Of a DNA stretch of 64,000 bases, positions 41,947 to 49,736 are shown in pieces. The DNA is taken from contig LNEL01000062.1 in assembly GCA_001464935.1 (NCBI GenBank), positions 1-64,000 on the forward strand. Reading direction: 5' to 3'. This DNA is from Gammaproteobacteria bacterium Ga0077536 (GTDB lineage: Bacteria; Pseudomonadota; Gammaproteobacteria; Ga0077536). Under the pieces are notes generated by a model, which worked only from the letters and a program-made list of their open reading frames with translations, ran no database searches and was not told the origin of the DNA. The translations under genes and the position numbers were made by a program. Within the stretch, counting starts at the first letter, position 1. Each line of letters starts with the position of its first letter.

Positions 41947-42113
41947 AAGCATAGCCGAACGGGGCGGTGAACATCGGCGGTGGGCAACGCCTGAGGGCAT
42001 GTCTTTGCTCGCCGCCCTTGCTGCGCTTCGCCACCGCCCGGAGCCTTGGCAGGCGACGACGTCGCCCGCGCCCTGAACGGCGCGCCGGACGTCGTGCCGG
42101 GCGCCGTGTCGGA

Positions 42114-42530
42114 TCAGGCGGCAGCGCGGCGCGCGCCGGCCTTCATCACCTCGGCCAGCATCGTGTAGGTGGCGGCCCAGGCGTCGCGGACCGCCGGCGT
42201 GAAGGCGTCGCCGAGCCCCTGGCCCAGCGTCCACAGCAGCGCTTCGCCGACGGTGTCGTAATGCGCCTCGGTCACGCCGTAGCCGACGTGGCGTTGGCCC
42301 ATCTGCTCGACGCTCTTGATGATGGCCGCCGGCTGGCGCAGGTTGCGCACGGCGAGGCCAATGGTCTGCATCAGCATCTGTCCCTGCTGCTTCATGTCGC
42401 CGCGAAACAGCGTCTTCAGGCTCGGGTCCAGCGTGAACAGGCGTTGATAGAACAGGGCTGCGGCGTCGTCCGCAATGGGCGCGACGAGCGCGAATGTCTG
42501 TTGCACGAGTTGGATCTGGTCATCGGTCAT
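42114..42530 (-). CDS. Single-domain globin
   Basis: A haem protein of 138 residues of the flavohaemoglobin-like single-domain group. QLVQQTFALVAPIADDAAALFYQRLFTLDPSLKTLF is the A-C region; GQRHVGYGVTEAHYDTVGEALLWTLGQGLGDAF contains the proximal His. The reductase half of a flavohaemoglobin is missing. A role in NO detoxification or oxygen handling is likely. The ATG at 42530 follows GGAGACC. It is a separate gene upstream of the MFS. Confidence 0.9.
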   Translation of the reverse strand: MTDDQIQLVQQTFALVAPIADDAAALFYQRLFTLDPSLKTLFRGDMKQQGQMLMQTIGLAVRNLRQPAAIIKSVEQMGQRHVGYGVTEAHYDTVGEALLWTLGQGLGDAFTPAVRDAWAATYTMLAEVMKAGARRAAA

Positions 42531-42666
42531 GGTGGTCTCCTGCCTGGTGGCGCGCCGACATGACGCGCGTTCCAGCATAGCGGCCAGGAAGTCCATCGAC
42601 TTGAGTGTTTGAAGCGGTTTTGACGCGTGAATCAGCGCCGTTCGACGTAGGACGCTGTAGGACAGC

Positions 42667-42698
42667 CGCCGCGTCGGCGCGCAGGCGCCGACGCGGCG
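42667..42698. terminator. 14-bp hairpin after the acyl-CoA dehydrogenase gene
   Basis: CGCCGCGTCGGCGC (42667-42680), loop GCAG, GCGCCGACGCGGCG (42685-42698): a perfect 14-bp stem starting six bases after the dehydrogenase stop on the minus strand. No T-run follows. It is the strongest hairpin seen in the window. Confidence 0.55.
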
Positions 42699-42703
42699 TG
42701 TGA

Positions 42704-43996
42704 TCAGGCGATGAAGCGCGGCGTGCGGACGAGACCTGGTGCCTGGTCGCGCGGGGGCACGTGCGCGTTGCCGCCGCGGCGGCTCGGCTCCTCGCCATAC
42801 GCCTTCATCTCGAGGCGCGCGATCTGGTTGCGGTGCACTTCGTCCGGGCCGTCCGCAATGCGGATCAGGCGCGCGTTCGCGTACTGGTAGGCAAGGCCGT
42901 ACTCGGCGGACACGCCGGCGGCACCGAAGGACTGGATCGCCCAGTCGATCACCTGGCAGGCCATGTTCGGTACGGCGACCTTGATCATGCCGATTTCCTT
43001 CAGCGCAGCCTTGTTGCCGACGGTGTCCATCATGTAGGCAGCCTTCAGGGTCAGCAGCCGCGACTGGTCGATCAGAATGCGCGATTCGGCGATGCGCTCC
43101 TGCCACACGGTCTGTTCCGACACGGCCTTGCCGAACGCGTGGCGCAGCCGCAGCCGGCGAATCATGCGTTCGAGTGCGCGCTCGGCCGAACCGATGAGGC
43201 GCATGCAGTGATGGATGCGGCCCGGCCCGAGGCGACCCTGCGCGATTTCGAAACCGCGGCCTTCGCCGAGCAGCATGTGGCTGGCCGGTACGCGCACGTT
43301 GTCGAAAATGACTTCAGGATGGCCGTGGGGCGCATCGTCGTATCCGAACACCGGATGCATGCGCTTGACGGTCACGCCCGGCCACGGCAGCGGCACGAGG
43401 ATCTGCGACTGCTGGCGATGACGGCTCGGATTGTCGGGATCGGTCTTGCCCATCACGATCATGATCCGGCAACGCGGATCGAGCGCGCCGCTGGTGTACC
43501 ACTTGCGGCCGTTGATGACGTACTCGTCACCGTCGCGCGTGATTCGGGTGTCGACGTTCGTCGCGTCGGACGAGGCGACTTCGGGTTCGGTCATCGCGAA
43601 GGCGGAGCGGATTTCGCCGGCGAGCAGCGGCTTCAGCCACTGCTCCTTGTGTTCGGGCGCACCGTAGCGTTCGAGCACTTCCATGTTGCCGGTATCGGGT
43701 GCGGAGCAGTTGAAGATCTCGGGCGCGAACATCGAGCGGCCCATTTCCTCGCACAGCGGCGCGTATTCGAGATTGCTGAGACCGGCGCCGCGTTCGCTTT
43801 CCGGAAGGAAGAAGTTCCACAGGCCCTGCGCCTTCGCCTTGGCCTTCAATTCTTCGATCAGGGGCACCGGCTGCCAGCGATCGCCGTCGTCGATCTGCTG
43901 AATGATGCGCTCTTCGTTCGGATAGACATTGGCCTCCATGAACTCGGCGATGGCCGCCTGCAGGCGCTTGGTCTTGTCGCTGTACTCGAAATTCAT
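42704..43996 (-). CDS. Acyl-CoA dehydrogenase, ACAD11-like
   Basis: An FAD enzyme that introduces a double bond into an acyl-CoA; 430 residues. Key blocks are GLWNFFLPES, FAMTEPEVASSDATNVDTRITRDGDEYVINGRKWYTSGA, PVFGYDDAPHGHPEVIFDNVRVPASHML, GPGRIHHCMRLIGSAERAL and the C-terminal QSFGAAGVSAEYGLAYQYANARLIRIADGPDEVHRNQIAR. This fits the long-chain/unusual-acyl group. A GAGGAGAG lies before the ATG at 43996. Upstream lies a promoter element also found before the LysR gene, suggesting LysR control. Confidence 0.92.
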   Translation of the reverse strand: MNFEYSDKTKRLQAAIAEFMEANVYPNEERIIQQIDDGDRWQPVPLIEELKAKAKAQGLWNFFLPESERGAGLSNLEYAPLCEEMGRSMFAPEIFNCSAPDTGNMEVLERYGAPEHKEQWLKPLLAGEIRSAFAMTEPEVASSDATNVDTRITRDGDEYVINGRKWYTSGALDPRCRIMIVMGKTDPDNPSRHRQQSQILVPLPWPGVTVKRMHPVFGYDDAPHGHPEVIFDNVRVPASHMLLGEGRGFEIAQGRLGPGRIHHCMRLIGSAERALERMIRRLRLRHAFGKAVSEQTVWQERIAESRILIDQSRLLTLKAAYMMDTVGNKAALKEIGMIKVAVPNMACQVIDWAIQSFGAAGVSAEYGLAYQYANARLIRIADGPDEVHRNQIARLEMKAYGEEPSRRGGNAHVPPRDQAPGLVRTPRFIA

Positions 43997-44119
43997 CGGG
44001 CTCTCCTCGTGAACGTGCGGTTGGAATCTGCTTTTCGGGCGGGCCTGACGGGCAGCCCGGACTCGCGGCGGCCCGCGGAGGGCGCCCGCCGGCTTGTGCG
44101 GGCATCGTAGGAAGCCGCC

Positions 44120-44174
44120 CCGGATTAGTCCAATTTATTCGAATGATGCGTGACTATTGATCTCGATGATGAAA
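44120..44174 (+). repeat. Promoter element, copy B
   Basis: This 55-base stretch matches the reverse complement of 45386-45440 at 46 of 55 positions. The best block is ATTAGTCCAATTTAT followed by CG, ATGATG, TATTGATC and CGATGATGAAA. It is A/T-rich in a GC-rich window. It lies between the minus-strand acyl-CoA dehydrogenase and the plus-strand small membrane protein. A T-N11-A LysR-type half (TTAGTCCAATTTA, 44125-44137) is inside. Confidence 0.75.
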
Positions 44175-44262
44175 ATGGCGTGCGGGCGTTCAGACACCGT
44201 TGATTCAGCCGATACCGATGAAATCGTTGCAGCGCGATGATCGAGCGCGCGGGAGGATCGAC

Positions 44263-44466
44263 ATGAACGGCTTCAGCTTCATCAGCCTGCCCCGGCAACT
44301 GGGCCTGAGCCTGCTGTGTGTCGCGGCTGGCGCGTTGATGACGCGCACCGCGTATTTCCACGGTGTGGTCCGGGCCGATGAAGACCCGTTGCGCTACTGG
44401 GCCGCCATCGGGGGCTGGGTCGGGCTCGGCCTGTTTCTCTGCGTCGGTTCCCTGTTCGCCGAATGA
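44263..44466 (+). CDS. Small membrane protein, 67 residues
   Basis: A small inner-membrane protein with two hydrophobic segments (LGLSLLCVAAGALM and YWAAIGGWVGLGLFLCVGSLF) joined by a short charged loop (TRTAYFHGVVRADEDPLR). The ATG follows GGGAGG by six bases, a strong ribosome site. The family is not recognised. It is downstream of the repeated promoter element and next to the LysR gene, so it may be part of that regulon. Confidence 0.65.
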   Translation: MNGFSFISLPRQLGLSLLCVAAGALMTRTAYFHGVVRADEDPLRYWAAIGGWVGLGLFLCVGSLFAE

Positions 44467-44497
44467 CGGGGCGGGGCGGCGGTCGCCCGGCTGCGCG

Positions 44498-45394
44498 TCA
44501 GGCCGCGCTCGAGCGTGCCAGGATTTCGCGGAACCACTGATTGCCGCGATCGAGATTCGCGCTCTTGTGCCAGAACGCATAAATTTCGGCCGGCGGCGTG
44601 GCGAACGGCAGCGGCAGGGCGCGCAGGGCGTGCGCCACGGCGAGTGACCGCGGCATGCTGGCGGCGAGGTCGGTCGCGGCGACGATGTGCGGCAGCGCGA
44701 GGTGGTGCGGCAGTCGCAGCGCGATGCGCCGCTGCTTGCCGAGGCGCTTCAGCGCGAGGTCGGTCAGGCCCGGTCCCTGGCGACGGCTCGACGCATGCAC
44801 GTGCGACAGCGCCAGGTATTGCGCGAGCGTCAGCCGGCGCCCGACCAGCGGATGCCCCAGGCGCACGGCACACACCATTTCGTCCTCGAGCACTTTCATC
44901 GACAGCAGTTGCGGATCGGCGAGCGGAATCGCGTCGAGCGCGAAGTCGATCTGGCCGGACGCGAGTTCATGGACGGCGGCCTCGCGCTTCAGCGGCAGGA
45001 TCTCGAGTTCGACGCCGGCGTCGCTGGCCGCGATCAGCCGCAGCAGACGCGGTGCGAGCATCGCGGCGGTCTGATCGCCGGCACTGAGCCGGAAGCGGCG
45101 GCGCGCGCGGCGCGGATCGAAGGCCTCGCCTGGCTGCAGGGTGTCGTCGAGCAGCTGCAGCGCGCCCCGAATGTCGGCGACGATGGTTTCCGCGGCAGGC
45201 GTCGGCACCATGCCACCCGCGGTGCGCACGAACAGCGGATCGTCATAGGCGGCGCGCAGTCGCGACAGCGCATTGCTGACCGCCGGCTGGGTCAGATGCA
45301 GCACTTCGCCGGCGCGCGTCAGGCTGCCTTCCTGGTATATCGCATCGAACACGCGAAACAGGTTGAGGTCGACGCGGCGCGGTCGTTTCATCAT
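44498..45394 (-). CDS. LysR-family transcription regulator
   Basis: A DNA-binding regulator of 298 residues. The N-terminal winged helix is DLNLFRVFDAIYQEGSLTRAGEVLHLTQPAVSNALSRLRAAYDDPLFVRTAGGMVPT; the effector domain covers about 95-298. The start is ATG 45394 (a second ATG follows at once). Its promoter, with first codons, is duplicated in inverse orientation at 44120-44174. Neighbours are acyl-CoA dehydrogenase, SDRs and a small membrane protein, which are likely targets. The effector is unknown, perhaps an acyl-CoA or an intermediate. Confidence 0.92.
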   Translation of the reverse strand: MMKRPRRVDLNLFRVFDAIYQEGSLTRAGEVLHLTQPAVSNALSRLRAAYDDPLFVRTAGGMVPTPAAETIVADIRGALQLLDDTLQPGEAFDPRRARRRFRLSAGDQTAAMLAPRLLRLIAASDAGVELEILPLKREAAVHELASGQIDFALDAIPLADPQLLSMKVLEDEMVCAVRLGHPLVGRRLTLAQYLALSHVHASSRRQGPGLTDLALKRLGKQRRIALRLPHHLALPHIVAATDLAASMPRSLAVAHALRALPLPFATPPAEIYAFWHKSANLDRGNQWFREILARSSAA

Positions 45395-45440
45395 CGCGAT
45401 CAATACTCTTTCATCATGCGGATAAATTGGACTAATTCTG
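45386..45440 (-). repeat. Promoter element, copy A (contains the LysR start codon)
   Basis: Reverse complement matches 44120-44174 at 46 of 55 positions, with the ATGATGAAA start of the LysR gene at its proximal end. The A/T-rich block ATTAGTCCAATTTAT lies about 25 to 40 bases before the start. Probably the LysR binding site and promoter for itself; the divergent SDR gene begins 240 bases away. Confidence 0.75.
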
Positions 45441-45679
45441 CGCCGTGTCCGACGATGACGCCACGCCCGCGCGCTGCCGCCGGCGCCTCGCCACTGACCA
45501 CACATCAGTGACCCGGGCGCCCGTCACGGTCGCCTGCCGGTCCGAGCGGGACGCTGGTTTCCCCCGTGCGCGGGCTTGACAGCGTGCGCGGAGATGCCGC
45601 GTCAGCCCGAGAGTGTTGCCGCTGGCGCCCGCAGCGTAAACTTTCCATCACCGTAGCGATTGCCAGCCCAGGAGTCCGT

Positions 45680-46444
45680 ATGTCACGCGATCATTTCAAT
45701 CTCGACGGCCGTGTCGCGCTCGTCGCCGGGGCCAGCCGCGGCATCGGCGAAGCCATCGCCCGACGCCTGGCGGAGTATGGCGCCCACGTCATCGTCACCA
45801 GCCGTCGCCTCGATGGCTGCACCGCCGTCGCCGAGTCGATCCGCGCGGCCGGCGGCAAAGCCGATCCGATGGCCTGTCACATCGGCGAAGTCGAACAGAT
45901 CGAGGAGACCTTCCGGCAGATCGACGCGCGCTATGGCCGCATCGACATCCTCGTCAACAATGCGGCGGCCAATCCGTTCTACGGCCACATCCTCGACACG
46001 CCCGTGTCGGCGTTCGAGAAGACGCTCGATGTCAATCTGCGCGGCTTCTTCTACATGTCGGTCGAGGCCGGCAAGCGCATGCGCGCGCAGGGCGGCGGCA
46101 GCATCGTCAACGTGGCCTCGGCCAATGGCATCACGCCGGGCGACAAGCAGGCGGTCTACTCGATGACGAAGGCCGCCATCCTCAACATGACGCGCGCCTT
46201 TGCCAACGAATGCGGCCCGTTCAACATCCGCTGCAACGCGCTGGTGCCCGGCGTCACCCGGACGAAGTTCGCGCAGGCACTGCACGATGACGAAAGCTTC
46301 CTCGCCCCGGCCCGCGCCCGCACGCCGCTCGGCCGCTCGGCGGATCCGGAGGAAATGGCCGGTGCGGTGCTCTATCTGGTGTCCGATGCCGCGTCGTATA
46401 CGACCGGCAGCTTCATCACCGTCGACGGCGGGTATCTCGCATGA
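45680..46444 (+). CDS. Short-chain dehydrogenase/reductase (1)
   Basis: An NAD(P)-dependent classical SDR, 254 residues. Cofactor loop VALVAGASRGIGEAIARRLA, then NNAAANPF, active-site IVNVASANGITPGDKQAVYSMTKAA (Ser, Tyr, Lys) and the C-terminal SFITVDGGYLA. It is likely to act on a CoA- or lipid-linked alcohol/ketone. It overlaps the next SDR by four bases (ATGA). The start is ATG 45680, after AGGAG. Confidence 0.93.
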   Translation: MSRDHFNLDGRVALVAGASRGIGEAIARRLAEYGAHVIVTSRRLDGCTAVAESIRAAGGKADPMACHIGEVEQIEETFRQIDARYGRIDILVNNAAANPFYGHILDTPVSAFEKTLDVNLRGFFYMSVEAGKRMRAQGGGSIVNVASANGITPGDKQAVYSMTKAAILNMTRAFANECGPFNIRCNALVPGVTRTKFAQALHDDESFLAPARARTPLGRSADPEEMAGAVLYLVSDAASYTTGSFITVDGGYLA

Positions 46445-47226
46445 CGGGCACGCTGAAACCCTCGGCCAGCATGTCGCTGGCCGGCAAGATCTGCCTCGTG
46501 ACCGGCGCTGCCGGCGGCATCGGGCTCGCCGCGGCGCAGGCCCTCGCCGGCGCCGGTGCGCGCCTGATGCTGTCGGATGTCGACGAGGCGCGGGGGCGGC
46601 AGGTCGTGGCGGATTTCCACGCGCTCGGCCTCGATGCGCGCTTCATGGCCTGTGATGTCACGAATGCGGCCAGCGTCGAGGCGCTCGTGGCGCGCGCCGT
46701 CGAAGAGTTCGGGCGCATCGACTGCGCCGTCAACAATGCCGGGGTCGAGACCAGGCACGCGAAACTCGCCGATCACGACGATGCCGAGTTCGACCGCGCC
46801 ATCGCGGTCAACCTGAAGGGCGTTTATCTCTGCATGAAGCACGAGCTGCGTCAGCTGCTCGCGCAGGGTGGTGGGGTGATCGTGAACGTGGCGTCGGTCG
46901 CCGGCCTCGGGGGTGCGCCGACGCTCGGCGGCTACTCGGCGAGCAAGCACGGGGTGATGGGGCTGACGCGCACTGCGGCGATCGAGTACGCGAAGCGCGG
47001 CATTCGCGTCAACGCAGTCTGCCCCAGCTACACCAACACCGACATGGTCCAGCGCATGCTCGAACGCAATCCCGGCCTGCGCGAGGCGCTGGTCAACGCC
47101 AGCCCCATGAAGCGTCTCGGCGAGCCCGAGGAAGTCGGGCTCGCGGTTGCGTGGCTGTGCGGCGACGAATCCTCGTTCATCAATGGCCAGGGCCTCGCAC
47201 TCGACGGCGGACTCACCGCCTGGTGA
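46441..47226 (+). CDS. Short-chain dehydrogenase/reductase (2)
   Basis: A second classical SDR, 261 residues. Cofactor loop ICLVTGAAGGIGLAAAQALAG, NNAGVETRHAK, active-site VNVASVAGLGGAPTLGGYSASKHGVMGL, ending SSFINGQGLALDGGLTAW. It shares moderate similarity with the upstream SDR, perhaps a different step of one pathway. It ends 43 bases before the large acyl-CoA dehydrogenase gene. Confidence 0.93.
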   Translation: MTGTLKPSASMSLAGKICLVTGAAGGIGLAAAQALAGAGARLMLSDVDEARGRQVVADFHALGLDARFMACDVTNAASVEALVARAVEEFGRIDCAVNNAGVETRHAKLADHDDAEFDRAIAVNLKGVYLCMKHELRQLLAQGGGVIVNVASVAGLGGAPTLGGYSASKHGVMGLTRTAAIEYAKRGIRVNAVCPSYTNTDMVQRMLERNPGLREALVNASPMKRLGEPEEVGLAVAWLCGDESSFINGQGLALDGGLTAW

Positions 47227-47269
47227 GCGACCGCCCGGCCATCACCGAAGTATTCCGGAGACATTTCCC

Positions 47270-49069
47270 ATGAGCCTGCTGCTCAATCGCCGCGATCTCG
47301 AGTTCGTGCTGTATGAATTGCTGAAGGTGGATGCGCTGGCCAAGACTGAACGCTACGGCGGGCAGGATCGCGCGCTCTACGACCAGACGCTGGACGCCGC
47401 CGAGCGGCTCGCCACCGAGAAGTTCGCGACGCACGCGGCCGAACTCGACGAACACGAGCCGACCTTCGACGGCGAACGCGTGCACCTGCTGCCGGCGGTC
47501 AAGGACGCGCTCGACGCCTATGTCGAAGCCGGATTCATGGGGGCATCGCTCGATGCCGACATCGGCGGCATGCAGTTGCCGTGGACGATTGCGCAGGTCT
47601 GCGCCGCCTATTTCAATGCGGCCAACATCGCCACCTCCGCCTACCCGTTCATCACGATCGCGGCGTGCAACCTGCTGAACAAGTTCGGCAGCGACGAGCA
47701 GAAGCGGCGCTATCTCGGCCCGCTGGTCGAAGGTCGCTTCTTCGCGACGATGGTGCTGTCCGAGCCGCAGGCCGGTTCATCGCTCGCGGACATTCGCACG
47801 CGCGCGGTGCCGACGGACGACGGCCATTATCTCGTCACCGGCAACAAGATGTGGACCTCCGCGGCCGAGCACGACCTCGCCGAGAACATCATTCACTTCG
47901 TGCTCGCGAAGATTCCGGGCGGCCCGCCGGGCGTGAAGGGCATCTCGCTGTTCATCGTGCCCAAGTACTTCGTCAATGACGACGGCAGCCTCGGGGCGCG
48001 CAACGACGTGCGCATCGCCGGACTCAATCACAAGATGGGCTACCGCGGGACCGTCAACGCGGTGTTCAATCTCGGCGAGCGCGGGCAGTGTCATGGCTGG
48101 TTGCTCGGTGCGCCGCACCAGGGGCTCGCGTGCATGTTCCACATGATGAACGAGGCGCGCATCGGCGTGGGCCTCGGCGCGGTGGCGCTGGGGGCCACCG
48201 GTTACCTGCATTCGCTGCGCTATGCGCGCGAGCGGCCACAGGGCCGGCACCCGACGAACAAGGATCCGCAGAGCCCGATGGTGCCGATCGTCGAGCACGC
48301 CGATATCCGCCGCCTGCTGCTGGCGCAGAAAGCGGCTGTCGAAGGCGGCCTGGCGCTCGAACTCTACTGCTCGCACCTGATCGATCTCGAGCGCACGACC
48401 AGCGATGCGGCGGCACTCGACCGGTTGTCGTTGCTGCTCGACATCCTGACGCCGATCGCGAAATCCTGGCCCAGCGAGTTCTGCCTCGAAGCGAACAAGC
48501 ACGCGATCCAGATTCTCGGCGGCTATGGCTATACGCGCGACTATCCGCTCGAGCGCTTCTATCGTGACAATCGGCTGAACCCGATCCATGAAGGCGCCCA
48601 CGGCATCCACGGCATCGATCTGCTGGGCCGCAAGGTCGCGATGCGTGGGGGCGCGGCGCTGAACGCGCTGCTCGCGGAGTTCGACGCAACCTTGGCCGAG
48701 GCGGACACCTGCCCCTCGCTCGCCGAACACGTCACCAGCTTCCGTGCGATACGTGCGGGGCTCGTTGAGACGACGGCGGCGCTCGGCGCTGTGCGTGACG
48801 GCGGTGATGTCGCGCTGGCGCTGGCCAATGCGGGCATCTACCTCGACACCTTCGGGCACATCGTCGTCGGCTGGCTGTGGTTGAAGATGGCCATCGTGGC
48901 GGCGCGCGGCGCGCAGGGCGCGAGCGGGGCGGATGTCGACTTCTACGCGTCGAAACTGCACACCTGTCGCTATTTCTTCCGTTATGAACTCGGCAAGGTG
49001 CCCGAGCGCCTCGCGCTGCTCGCCCGCGTCGACGACACCTGCTTCGCGATGCGCGACGCCTGGCTGTAG
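47270..49069 (+). CDS. Large acyl-CoA dehydrogenase with C-terminal extension
   Basis: A 599-residue acyl-CoA dehydrogenase of the long DmdC/FadE-like type. Catalytic blocks: LLNRRDLEFVLYELLKVDAL at the N-terminus (special N-terminal extension), FFATMVLSEPQAGSSLADIRTRA, GNKMWTSAAEHDLAENIIHFVLAK, HMMNEARIGVGLGAVALGATGYLHSLRYARERPQGR and AIQILGGYGYTRDYPLERFYRDNRLNPIHEGAHGIHGIDLLGRKV. The C-terminal part (about 480-599) is a helical domain seen in this subgroup. It probably works with the SDRs upstream in acyl-CoA degradation. Confidence 0.94.
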   Translation: MSLLLNRRDLEFVLYELLKVDALAKTERYGGQDRALYDQTLDAAERLATEKFATHAAELDEHEPTFDGERVHLLPAVKDALDAYVEAGFMGASLDADIGGMQLPWTIAQVCAAYFNAANIATSAYPFITIAACNLLNKFGSDEQKRRYLGPLVEGRFFATMVLSEPQAGSSLADIRTRAVPTDDGHYLVTGNKMWTSAAEHDLAENIIHFVLAKIPGGPPGVKGISLFIVPKYFVNDDGSLGARNDVRIAGLNHKMGYRGTVNAVFNLGERGQCHGWLLGAPHQGLACMFHMMNEARIGVGLGAVALGATGYLHSLRYARERPQGRHPTNKDPQSPMVPIVEHADIRRLLLAQKAAVEGGLALELYCSHLIDLERTTSDAAALDRLSLLLDILTPIAKSWPSEFCLEANKHAIQILGGYGYTRDYPLERFYRDNRLNPIHEGAHGIHGIDLLGRKVAMRGGAALNALLAEFDATLAEADTCPSLAEHVTSFRAIRAGLVETTAALGAVRDGGDVALALANAGIYLDTFGHIVVGWLWLKMAIVAARGAQGASGADVDFYASKLHTCRYFFRYELGKVPERLALLARVDDTCFAMRDAWL

Positions 49070-49079
49070 ACCGCGCGCG

Positions 49080-49736
49080 TCAGCTCGCGCCGTCCTCGAG
49101 CCCGTGTTCGATGGCGTAGTGGATGAGATCGGCGGTGCTGCCGAGGCCGAGTTTGCGCAGCATGCGCATGCGGTGGGTGCTGACCGTTTTCACGCTCAGC
49201 GACAGCTCGGTCGCAATGGCGGTCACCGTGCGTCCGGCGACGATGAAGCGCAGGATTTCGTATTCGCGCGCCGACAGGTCGGTGTGCCCGCCCGGCTGGT
49301 GCTGCTCGAGCAGGCGCGCGACGGAGGCGGAGACGTATTGCTCGCCGCGCGCGAGACACTGGATCGCGTGCAGCAGGTCGGCCGGATCGGCGCCTTTCAT
49401 CACGTAGCCCGACGCGCCGGCGCGCAGTGCGCGCACCGCGTACTGATCTTCCGGGAAGCGGGTGTAGATCAGCACCGGCAGATCGGGATGGTCGGCGATG
49501 ATGCGCCGGAGCACTTCGATGCCATGGCGGCCCGGCATCGAAATGTCGAGGATCAGCACGTCGCAGGTGAGACCCTCGAGCAGGCGCAGGGCCTCGTTGC
49601 CGCTGGCAGCCTCGGCGACGATCTCGAGGTCGGGCCCGGTCATCAACTGGCGCATGCCGACGCGGACCAGCGGATGATCGTCGACAATCATCACGCGCGT
49701 GACGACGTCGCCGCGTCCTGTCGTCGTGCCCGGCAT
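49080..49736 (-). CDS. NarL-type response regulator
   Basis: A two-component response regulator of 218 residues. Receiver domain (about 14-130) with IVDDHPLVRVGM and phosphorylatable Asp in DVLILDISMPGRHG, then the Lys in GYVMKGA; C-terminal LuxR helix-turn-helix (about 153-210): LSAREYEILRFIVAGRTVTAIATELSLSVKTVSTHRMRMLRKLG. Its ATG overlaps the stop of the histidine kinase gene (TGATG), so they are translated together. A GTG closer to the receiver is an alternative start. Confidence 0.94.
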   Translation of the reverse strand: MPGTTTGRGDVVTRVMIVDDHPLVRVGMRQLMTGPDLEIVAEAASGNEALRLLEGLTCDVLILDISMPGRHGIEVLRRIIADHPDLPVLIYTRFPEDQYAVRALRAGASGYVMKGADPADLLHAIQCLARGEQYVSASVARLLEQHQPGGHTDLSAREYEILRFIVAGRTVTAIATELSLSVKTVSTHRMRMLRKLGLGSTADLIHYAIEHGLEDGAS

